A stretch of 20,477 nucleotides of DNA from DUPQ01 sp041678685 (GTDB lineage: Bacteria > Bacillota > Clostridia > DUPQ01), in NCBI GenBank assembly GCA_041678685.1, contig JBAYNV010000024.1:1-20477 (forward strand), in the 5' to 3' direction. The position numbers were made by a program, and so were the translations under genes. Shown here in pieces: positions 6,922 to 13,870 of the stretch. The notes under the pieces were generated by a model. The model saw only the letters and a program-made list of their open reading frames with translations, had not been told where the DNA came from and did not search any database. Position 1 is the first letter of the stretch. Each line of letters begins with the position of its first letter.

Positions 6922-7646
6922 TGCCTATAAATGTTACGATTTGGAATGAATACAGACATGAAAAAGAAAATCCTGAAATAGGAAAATTATACCCTGATGG
7001 CATGCATGCAGCTATCGGGGATTTTTTAAGGAAAGACAGTTCATTTAATATAAGACTTGCATGTTTGGATGATGAATCTCAGGGATTACCAGACAATATC
7101 ATAAATAGTACCGATGTATTGATATGGTGGGGACACTGTTATCACAATGCGGTATCAGACGAATTGGTAGTAAAACTTGCTGACAGGGTCAGAAGGGGAA
7201 TGGGAGTTGTTTTCCTTCATTCATCGCATGAATCCAAACTCTTTAAAACACTTACCGGATGCTCTGGGTGTCTGTCATGGAGAGAAGAAGGCGAAACACA
7301 GATAATATGGAATTTAAAACCAAATCATCCCATAACTCAGGGAATCAACGGATATATCAGAATCGATAAGGAAGAAACCTATGGTGAGCCATTCGGGATA
7401 CCGGAGCCGACAGAGTCTATTTTTATGTCATGGTTCTCAGGAGGAAATGTATTCAGATCAGGATGGGTGCTGAATGTACAGAACGGGAAAATGTTTTATT
7501 TCCAACCTGGTCATGAATCATTTCCAACTTATTATAATGAAGATGTGTTACGAGTAATCAGCAATGCTGTTAAATACCTGGCACCTGTTAAGATACTCGA
7601 CAATGTAAAAGGTGTCTGGCAGAAGGAATCGGTCTTAAATATATAA
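6921..7646 (+). CDS. ThuA-like protein (class I amidotransferase fold)
   Basis: A 241-residue soluble protein of the ThuA family, named after a Rhizobium trehalose-utilisation gene and built on the class I glutamine amidotransferase-like fold. Recognisable stretches are the N-terminal TIWNEYRHE (7-15), TDVLIWWGHCYHN (about 64-76), VFLHSSHESK (about 96-105), EETYGEPF and the C-terminal FQPGHESFPTYY. The family has no secure biochemical activity. Members in sugar clusters may act on keto-sugars, which is not shown for this type. It lacks a signal peptide. It overlaps efp by one base upstream and the DUF2156 gene by one base downstream, so all three are made from one mRNA. The family assignment is firm and the function unknown. 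Confidence 0.85.
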   Translation: MPINVTIWNEYRHEKENPEIGKLYPDGMHAAIGDFLRKDSSFNIRLACLDDESQGLPDNIINSTDVLIWWGHCYHNAVSDELVVKLADRVRRGMGVVFLHSSHESKLFKTLTGCSGCLSWREEGETQIIWNLKPNHPITQGINGYIRIDKEETYGEPFGIPEPTESIFMSWFSGGNVFRSGWVLNVQNGKMFYFQPGHESFPTYYNEDVLRVISNAVKYLAPVKILDNVKGVWQKESVLNI

Positions 7647-8509
7647 TGTTGAATCCAAAGCCTGTCTCACATACAAATCTTGAACAGATCAGAGAATACT
7701 TTGTTAATGCGCCAAAGCATATGTCTTTGGCACAGTTTACAACCACATATCTGTGGAGACACAGTACGGGACTGCTTTTTGATATACAGGATGATTTTTT
7801 ATATCTTTTTGAGAAGAATTATAATTATGCCGCACCTTGTCCCCTTGGCCCCGGAGACCTTTTTAAAGCTCTGGATAAAGTTAATGAATTTGAGAGATCG
7901 GTTGGCGGTATCAACGTTGTCTATTGTATAGATGAAGACATGAAAGAACTGCTAAAAGAAAGATATGAAGTGTTCGAAGAGGACACTCTTGCTGAATATG
8001 TATATGATTCTAAAGATCTTATGGAGTTACCCGGTAAAAAATTCCATGATAAGAAAAATCACCTGAATCAGTTCAAAAATGCTAACTCCTATACATACGA
8101 GAAAATCGACAATAATGATATTAAGCTTGTTATGGATCTTCTCGAGAATTGGAACGAGAAGAAAGCAAGCAATAATGACCTTGAAGTAGAAAAATCTGCT
8201 ATTGCTGAGATATTAAATTACGATATCGGGGTCGATTACAAAGCAGGAGCTATCAGAGTGGATGACAAGGTAGTGGCTTTTTCTATAGGTGAAAGAATTT
8301 GCGACGACATGGCATGTGTTTATTTTGAAAAGGCTGATACTGATATAAAAGGTGCATTTAATATAATAAACAATGAATTTGTTAAGAATGAATTTCCTGA
8401 TGTTCATTATATCAATCGTCAGGAGGACCTTGGATTACCAGGATTGATCCAGGCAAAAATGAGTTATAATCCGGTGTTTAAAGTAAGGAACTATTCTATC
8501 AGATTATAA
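7646..8509 (+). CDS. DUF2156 (phosphatidylglycerol lysyltransferase-like GNAT) protein
   Basis: A 287-residue soluble protein with two GNAT-like halves, the DUF2156 family. It is related to the C-terminal transferase domain of MprF, which uses aminoacyl-tRNA. Typical stretches are KKFHDKKNHLNQFK (about 131-144), the mid-domain segment around VDYKAGAIRVDDKVVAFSIGE (191-211), and YINRQEDLGLPGLIQAK near 255-271. It has no MprF-type membrane helices, so it is not a lipid flippase. Free-standing homologues are common in Clostridia and mostly uncharacterised. Aminoacyl transfer to a small molecule or peptide is a guess from the fold. It starts on the one-base overlap with the ThuA-like gene and ends 33 bases before a strong hairpin terminator. 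Confidence 0.82.
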   Translation: MLNPKPVSHTNLEQIREYFVNAPKHMSLAQFTTTYLWRHSTGLLFDIQDDFLYLFEKNYNYAAPCPLGPGDLFKALDKVNEFERSVGGINVVYCIDEDMKELLKERYEVFEEDTLAEYVYDSKDLMELPGKKFHDKKNHLNQFKNANSYTYEKIDNNDIKLVMDLLENWNEKKASNNDLEVEKSAIAEILNYDIGVDYKAGAIRVDDKVVAFSIGERICDDMACVYFEKADTDIKGAFNIINNEFVKNEFPDVHYINRQEDLGLPGLIQAKMSYNPVFKVRNYSIRL

Positions 8510-8541
8510 GGGTCTGTAATTAAAAAGTGATGTATATAATA

Positions 8542-8571
8542 AAAGAAGGAAAGCAAAAGCTTTCCTTCTTT
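8542..8571. terminator. Bidirectional intrinsic terminator
   Basis: AAAGAAGGAAAGC (8542-8554) and GCTTTCCTTCTTT (8559-8571) form a perfect 13-bp stem with an AAAA loop. It lies between the convergent DUF2156 and ABC exporter genes. Read on the minus strand the stem runs into TTTTATTAT, a fair U-tract. On the plus strand the U-tract is only the end of the stem. Confidence 0.85.
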
Positions 8572-8604
8572 AGTACTATTGACCCAAAGATATAACGGTT
8601 ATAA

Positions 8605-10479
8605 TCACTGTCCGGTGATATCAAACTGACTGTAATACAAATTCGCATAGAAACCGTTCAATGCAAGGAGTTCATCGTGCTTACCCTGTTCAACGATATT
8701 ACCTTTATCCATTACAAGTATGACATCAGCATTTTTTATTGTTGAGAGCCTGTGTGCAATTATAAACGAGGTCCTGTTCATCATAAGATTATCCATAGCT
8801 TTTTGAATAAGGATCTCTGTTCTGGTATCCACATTGCTGGTGGCTTCATCAAGTATCAATATCGGTTTATTTGCCAATATGGTCCTTGCAATCGTAAGAA
8901 GCTGTTTCTGACCTGATGATATATTATTCGCTTCTTCATTTATGACCATATCATAACCATCTTTCTGAGTCAGTATGAAGTGATCAGCGCATGCAAGTTC
9001 AGCAGCCTTGAATACTTCCGCATCGGTAGCTTCAGATTTGCCGTAAGCGATATTTTCCTTTATGGTGCCGTGGAATAACCATGCATCCTGAAGAACCATC
9101 CCAAAAAGACTTCTAAGCTGCTTTCTGGTCATCTCGCGTATATCGAACCCATCGATTTTAATACTTCCGGAACCGACATCGTAGAATCTCATGAGAAGGT
9201 TAACTATTGTTGTTTTGCCGACGCCTGTCGGTCCTACTATAGCGATCTTCTGCCCTGAAGTAATATCCGCAGTGAACTGTTTTATTACCGGAGCATTCTG
9301 CTGATATCCGAAAATAACATCCTCAAATTTCACATTACCTTTTGTACGCTCCAGTATGACAGGGTCAGCAATATCAGGGGTTTCATCAGTCTGCGACAGA
9401 AACAAAAATACTCGTTCTGCGGCTGCAGCTGTTGACTGCAATGTATTTGCTATACCTGCTGTCTGACTCATAGGCATATTGAACTGTCTTACATATCGTA
9501 TGAAAGCCTGTATATCTCCTACCTGTATCTGATTAGTGATTACTAAATATCCGCCTGCCACACATACTCCCACATAACCTAAATTCCCGATAAAAATCGT
9601 GATGGGCATCATAAGACCGGACAAGAACTGAGATATCCATGAACTCTTATACAATTCCTTATTAAGTTCTCCGAATCTATTAATGGATCTTTCTTCTCCG
9701 TTAAATACTTTCAATATATTGTGACCGGAAAACATCTCTTCTACATGCCCGTTAAGATTGCCAAGATTCTTCTGCTGCAATTTAAAATACTTCTGAGAAC
9801 GCTTCACTATTTGCGTGACAAATATCGTAGTAAGAGGGACTATAAGCACTGTGATACCTGTCATTACAGGTGAAATTATGAGCATCATCACAAGTACGCC
9901 TATTATCTGGGTAACAGTGCTTGTTATCTGAGACAGGCTTTGGTTAAGAGTGAAACTCACGGTATCGATATCATTTGTTACTCTGCTCAAAATTTCTCCG
10001 TGAAGCTGATTATCGAAATATGAGATAGGAAGCCTGTTGAATTTATCAGACATATCTTTTCTCAAAGCATATCCTATTTTCTGTGATACTGTATTGGATA
10101 TATAACTTTGAATGAACTGAAAAACAGCTGAAGCGATATATAGTACCATCAATAAAATAAGTATACGGGATATGTACTCGTAATCGATCCTGTCAGATAA
10201 CCCGGTAAAACCATTATATAATTCTGTAGTGATATAACCCATCTGTCGAGGTGTAAGCACATTACATATTGTGCTTATTATAGAGAAAAGCATTGAAATG
10301 ATAAGCATGAACCAGAAAGGCCTAAGGTATTTGATAAGTTTTTTCATTGTACCTTTAAAATCCTTTGGTTTTTCAATAAGACGCATAGCAACTTGGGGGC
10401 CGCCTCCGCCGGGACCGCCTAACGGTCTTACCGCGCGCATATCCTGTGTTGGCTTTGGTTTATAATTTATGTTAGTCAT
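8605..10479 (-). CDS. ABC exporter half-transporter with canonical nucleotide-binding site
   Basis: A 624-residue fused membrane and ATPase subunit of a type IV ABC exporter, the catalytically competent half of a heterodimer. A Gly/Pro-rich N-terminal tail (20-28) precedes the six-helix membrane domain (about 50-345). The ATPase domain has Walker A GPTGVGKT (416-423), Q-loop Gln464, a signature that departs from LSGGQ as ISSGQ (520-524), Walker B LILDEATS with catalytic Glu545, and switch His576. The departed signature is usual where the partner's Walker B is degenerate. It overlaps the preceding ABC gene by ATGA and has AAGGAGG seven bases before the start, so the two are made together. Similar pairs are TM287/288, LmrCD and BmrCD. 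The substrate, drug, lipid or peptide, cannot be told. Confidence 0.93.
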   Translation of the reverse strand: MTNINYKPKPTQDMRAVRPLGGPGGGGPQVAMRLIEKPKDFKGTMKKLIKYLRPFWFMLIISMLFSIISTICNVLTPRQMGYITTELYNGFTGLSDRIDYEYISRILILLMVLYIASAVFQFIQSYISNTVSQKIGYALRKDMSDKFNRLPISYFDNQLHGEILSRVTNDIDTVSFTLNQSLSQITSTVTQIIGVLVMMLIISPVMTGITVLIVPLTTIFVTQIVKRSQKYFKLQQKNLGNLNGHVEEMFSGHNILKVFNGEERSINRFGELNKELYKSSWISQFLSGLMMPITIFIGNLGYVGVCVAGGYLVITNQIQVGDIQAFIRYVRQFNMPMSQTAGIANTLQSTAAAAERVFLFLSQTDETPDIADPVILERTKGNVKFEDVIFGYQQNAPVIKQFTADITSGQKIAIVGPTGVGKTTIVNLLMRFYDVGSGSIKIDGFDIREMTRKQLRSLFGMVLQDAWLFHGTIKENIAYGKSEATDAEVFKAAELACADHFILTQKDGYDMVINEEANNISSGQKQLLTIARTILANKPILILDEATSNVDTRTEILIQKAMDNLMMNRTSFIIAHRLSTIKNADVILVMDKGNIVEQGKHDELLALNGFYANLYYSQFDITGQ

Positions 10480-12203
10480 GATAATTCCTCCTTTGATAAT
10501 TGCGAGGAAGCTATCTCATAATATACCTGACAGCTTTTAAGAAGATCCTTATGTTTGCCTATGCCTACCATTTCACCTTTATCCAATACTATGATCTGAT
10601 CACAATTCATTATTGTACTGACTCTCTGGGTAACTATAAAAACTGTTGATGATCTTGTTCTTTCAATAAGCTGCGATCTTAACATGGATTCGGTTTTGAA
10701 ATCCAAAGATGAGAAACTATCATCGAATATATAAATTTTTGGTGAATTTACCAATGCACGGGCAATTGAAATACGCTGTTTCTGACCTCCGGATACATTG
10801 GTCCCTGCCTGCGATATCTCTGAAGCAAAACCATTTTCTTTTTCATTGATAAAAGAAGATGCCTGAGCAATATATGCGGTTTTTTGCAATTCTTCTTCAC
10901 TTACGTTTCTTCCGAATCTTATATTACTTTCGATATCACCTGCGAACAGCATATTTTTTTGAGGGACATAACCTATACTGTCTCTCAATTCGTGCTGAGT
11001 CATGCACCTTACATTGACATCATCAACAAGTACTTCACCGGATGTGGTGTCATATAAACGTGGTATCATATTCACAAGTGTTGATTTTCCGCTGCCTGTA
11101 GAACCTATTATTGCTGTTGTCTGACCCGGTGAGGATTTAAATGTAATATTTTTTATAGCCGGTTCCAATGACCCCGGATAGTTGAATGTGACATTTATAA
11201 ATTCGACTACTCCTCGGGGTTCATTATGTATAGTATTTTCAGGAAGCGGATCCTTGATAGCCGGATCAGTGTCAAGCACCTCATAAATTCTTTTAATTGA
11301 TACGGAAGCTCTTGGAATGATAACGAATGTCATGGACAGCATCTGAAAACTGAACATTATCTGCATTATATACTGGACAAAAGCCATAAGATCGCCAACT
11401 TTTATAGATGCAGCACCTACCATTTTTGAGCCAAGCCATAAAGCAATAACAGTAGAGATGTTCATCACGACCATGGTCATTGGCTGCATAGCAGCCATTA
11501 TCCTTCCGATTTTTAAATGAAGACCTGTAAGACCGGCATTTGCTTTTTCAAATTTATCATCCTGTATATCCTGTGTATTGAACGCACGTATTACACGCAT
11601 GCCGCTCAGATTCTCACGTGTGATTAGATTCAGCTTATCGACCATAGTCTGAACTTTTTTAAATTTAGGCACTGTCAGTGTAAAATTCAATGACATTACA
11701 GCTACGATCAAAGTACATGATGCAACGAGTATCCAGGAAAGATTCTTGCCGTATCTTATAGCTAATATGACTCCGCCTATCGCTGTCATCGGTGCTGATA
11801 TCGCCATGCGTAATATCATATCAAGAAAGTTCTGTATCTGGGTGACATCATTAGTACAACGCGTAATAAGTGAAGAAGAGGAAAATCTGTCGAATTCACT
11901 TAATGAATACGATTCCACTTTTCGGAAAACACTGCCTCTTACATTACTTGAAAATGCTGCTGAAACCCTTGAAGAGAGGAATCTTGCGATCGATTGTGCG
12001 ATAATACCCGCAACAGAGACCAAAAGCATTAACCCCCCAATATTTAGGATGTATGCTGTATCACCGTTTGGAATACCTGTGTTTACTATATCAGACATAT
12101 AACTTGGCAGTGCAAGGCTTGCCATGGATTGTCCGAAGGTCAATCCGAATATGATCAGTATTTTCCACCAATCATTCTTAAGATAGGACATGATTTTAAC
12201 CAT
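10476..12203 (-). CDS. ABC exporter half-transporter with degenerate catalytic residues
   Basis: The 575-residue partner of the downstream exporter gene. A six-helix membrane domain (about 12-300) is followed by an ATPase domain with Walker A GSTGSGKS (367-374), Q-loop Gln415 and an intact signature VSGGQ (470-474). Walker B reads IFDDSFS, so the catalytic Glu is Asp495, and the switch His is Gln526 (TQR in place of AHR). These same two changes mark the non-hydrolysing site of heterodimers such as TM287/288. The complex should therefore have one active and one slow ATP site. The start has GGGAG nine bases upstream and overlaps the marR stop by eight bases, giving the order marR, this gene, then its partner. 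Confidence 0.93.
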   Translation of the reverse strand: MVKIMSYLKNDWWKILIIFGLTFGQSMASLALPSYMSDIVNTGIPNGDTAYILNIGGLMLLVSVAGIIAQSIARFLSSRVSAAFSSNVRGSVFRKVESYSLSEFDRFSSSSLITRCTNDVTQIQNFLDMILRMAISAPMTAIGGVILAIRYGKNLSWILVASCTLIVAVMSLNFTLTVPKFKKVQTMVDKLNLITRENLSGMRVIRAFNTQDIQDDKFEKANAGLTGLHLKIGRIMAAMQPMTMVVMNISTVIALWLGSKMVGAASIKVGDLMAFVQYIMQIMFSFQMLSMTFVIIPRASVSIKRIYEVLDTDPAIKDPLPENTIHNEPRGVVEFINVTFNYPGSLEPAIKNITFKSSPGQTTAIIGSTGSGKSTLVNMIPRLYDTTSGEVLVDDVNVRCMTQHELRDSIGYVPQKNMLFAGDIESNIRFGRNVSEEELQKTAYIAQASSFINEKENGFASEISQAGTNVSGGQKQRISIARALVNSPKIYIFDDSFSSLDFKTESMLRSQLIERTRSSTVFIVTQRVSTIMNCDQIIVLDKGEMVGIGKHKDLLKSCQVYYEIASSQLSKEELS

Positions 12204-12654
12204 TTTGAATATCTCCCTGTTCCTTAAGTATTTTGCTGGCTTCGTTCAGCAGTTCTATAAAAAGAACTGTTTTATTGTCCTTAAGATTATCCGAGAGATA
12301 CTTCGCTTCAGCTAGGTCGATCTCTGCCTGTCTGTTCAATATTTCAATGCCTGAACCCGTAAGCTCAACACACATCATGCGCCTGTCTTTTTTACTTACA
12401 GAACGAGTTATATATCCTTTGTTTTCCAGTGAATTCAATGCAGCTGTGATATATGGTCTGGATATTTCGATATGATCACTCAGATCAGAAGGATATATTT
12501 CTGCAACATTATCTTTTTTCATTCTTTTAACATTGATCAGAACGATAAATTCATTCATAGGTAGAACTTTAAGACTCTTTTTTTGACGCAATGCTTTTCT
12601 GAAACTGTGGATCGCGTTTAACAGCTGTTCATCCAATTTTTGCTCTGTATCCAT
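12196..12654 (-). CDS. MarR-family transcriptional regulator
   Basis: A 152-residue winged-helix regulator, usual length for MarR, that probably represses its own operon and is released by a small-molecule ligand. The recognition helix lies about residues 63-80 (SRPYITAALNSLENKG), followed by the wing with KKDRRM (88-93), the family hallmark. Terminal helices form the dimer interface. AAGGAG lies five bases before the ATG. It is the first gene of the exporter operon, the classic arrangement for efflux control, and an inverted repeat overlapping the promoter gives it a target. The inducing compound is unknown. Confidence 0.93.
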   Translation of the reverse strand: MDTEQKLDEQLLNAIHSFRKALRQKKSLKVLPMNEFIVLINVKRMKKDNVAEIYPSDLSDHIEISRPYITAALNSLENKGYITRSVSKKDRRMMCVELTGSGIEILNRQAEIDLAEAKYLSDNLKDNKTVLFIELLNEASKILKEQGDIQNG

Positions 12655-12669
12655 TTTTTCTCCTTAATT

Positions 12670-12711
12670 GGTTAATAGTGTGAATAGTTTATATTGTGAA
12701 TTATATTAACC
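12670..12711. promoter_or_regulatory. Likely MarR operator: inverted and direct repeats over the promoter
   Basis: GGTTAATA (12670-12677) and TATTAACC (12704-12711) are perfect inverted arms 26 bases apart. The second overlaps the minus-strand -10 box. Between them TGTGAAT occurs twice in direct orientation (12679-12685 and 12695-12701), 16 bp apart. The block spans from the -10 to near the marR ribosome binding site, so bound protein would block transcription. Binding by this MarR protein is inferred from position. Confidence 0.55.
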
Positions 12712-12728
12712 ATAAAAACAAATGTCAA
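12700..12728 (-). promoter_or_regulatory. Consensus sigma-A promoter of the marR-ABC operon
   Basis: On the minus strand a perfect -35 TTGACA (12728 to 12723) is followed, after exactly 17 bp, by a perfect -10 TATAAT (12705 to 12700). This is the best promoter in the window. Such strength fits a gene set that is held down by a repressor. Confidence 0.85.
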
Positions 12729-12744
12729 TATATAAGTATAATGA

Positions 12745-12774
12745 TGTACAATGAACATGCTGATTTGATATAAT
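12745..12774 (+). promoter_or_regulatory. Possible promoter of the glycan-degradation operon
   Basis: A -10 TATAAT (12769-12774) lies 18 bp after TGTACA (12745-12750, four of six). The start point would be near 12781, giving an unusually short leader before the ATG at 12796, with GGAGG (12782-12786) at its very 5' end. An upstream start is therefore also possible. Prediction only. Confidence 0.4.
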
Positions 12775-12795
12775 TAATAACGGAGGTTTTTTATC

Positions 12796-13857
12796 ATGAC
12801 CATGACCGGACAAGAAAGAATAGCCAGAATACTTAAGAGGCAGCCTGTTGACAGAATCGGATTATATGAACACTTCTGGAGTGATACTATAAAGAAATGG
12901 GATGTAGGAGAGGGAATTGAGGAAAAAGTCGGATTTGATATGCTGGAGGGATGGCCTTTCAACTGTGTTGCAGATCTGGATTTCAAACCAGTCATTGTAG
13001 CTGAAGATGAAGATACGGTAACAATGAAAGACGGTAACTATGCAACATTGAGAAAGCATAAAAAGCATGATGCGACACCTGAACATATCGATTTTGATAT
13101 AGACTCCAGAGAGAAATGGGAACAAAAAATAAAGCCTTTATTATTTGCCAATGACAGACGTATCAATTATGATTATTATTTACGTAAATTGAAATATGCC
13201 AGAGAGCATAACATGTTCTTTGTATGGTCTGGTGTGAATGTTTTCGAACAGATGCACCCGCTTACGGGACATGTCAACATGCTTATGGCAATGATAGATG
13301 ATCCTGACTGGGTAAAAGATATGTGTATGACTTACGCAAAACTTACTGTTGATCTTCAGCAGATGCTGTTTGCAAAAACAGGCTATCCCGACGGTATATG
13401 GTTTTATGAAGACATGGGATTTAAAAATGCGCCTTTCATATCTCCGGCTATGTATGACGAGTTTCTGTATCCGGCTCATAAATATACGATCGATTATGCA
13501 AAAAGCTGTAATCTGCCTGTCATAATGCACTCTTGCGGTTTTGTGGAACCGCTTCTGCCCGGAATGCTGAAATCTGGAATAGACTGCCTGCAGGTAATTG
13601 AAGTTAAAGCAGGCATGGATCTGTTAAGAATTCATAAAAATTACAAAAATAATCTTTCTCTTATGGGAGGGATCGACGTGAGAACTTTATATACTAATGA
13701 TAAAAACATCATTGATAAGGAATTGGAAAGCAAGATCCCGTTCGTAAAAGACGGATACGGATATGTTCTTCATTCCGATCATTCGATACCATGCACTGTC
13801 AACTACGATACTTACAAATATTTCATTCAACGCGGACTTGAGTTGGGTACATACTAA
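12796..13857 (+). CDS. URO-D superfamily protein with MtaA/CmuA-like metal motif
   Basis: A 353-residue soluble TIM-barrel protein of the uroporphyrinogen decarboxylase superfamily. It is not a haem-pathway enzyme, since the arginine-rich RQAGR substrate motif of true HemE is absent from its N-terminus (IGLYEHFWSD instead). It carries MHSCG with His245 and Cys247, and Cys333 in IPCTV, which match the His-x-Cys...Cys zinc ligands of methylcobamide:thiol methyltransferases (MtaA, CmuA). It may thus be a zinc-dependent methyltransferase-like enzyme, but no corrinoid protein gene is near. GGAGG precedes the ATG by nine bases; the second ATG (12802) is too far. Only 13 bases separate it from the alpha-mannosidase gene, so they form one operon. 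Its actual reaction in a glycan cluster is unknown. Confidence 0.8.
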   Translation: MTMTGQERIARILKRQPVDRIGLYEHFWSDTIKKWDVGEGIEEKVGFDMLEGWPFNCVADLDFKPVIVAEDEDTVTMKDGNYATLRKHKKHDATPEHIDFDIDSREKWEQKIKPLLFANDRRINYDYYLRKLKYAREHNMFFVWSGVNVFEQMHPLTGHVNMLMAMIDDPDWVKDMCMTYAKLTVDLQQMLFAKTGYPDGIWFYEDMGFKNAPFISPAMYDEFLYPAHKYTIDYAKSCNLPVIMHSCGFVEPLLPGMLKSGIDCLQVIEVKAGMDLLRIHKNYKNNLSLMGGIDVRTLYTNDKNIIDKELESKIPFVKDGYGYVLHSDHSIPCTVNYDTYKYFIQRGLELGTY

Positions 13858-13870
13858 AAGGAGAAGGAAA

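Noticed and set aside
10271..10465. Plus-strand open frame with a proline-rich end, opposite the ABC exporter
   Set aside because: It is the antisense reading of the Gly/Pro-rich tail and first helix of the exporter, without ribosome binding site or promoter.
12796..13857. URO-D gene as a haem biosynthesis enzyme (hemE)
   Set aside because: The RQAGR substrate motif is missing and no haem-pathway genes are near. The zinc-type motif and glycosidase neighbours point elsewhere.
13763..13870. Longer N-terminus (36 residues) for the alpha-mannosidase from an ATG at 13763
   Set aside because: This stretch lies inside the URO-D gene, has no ribosome binding site and encodes nothing GH38-like. AAGGAG before the ATG at 13871 fixes the start.
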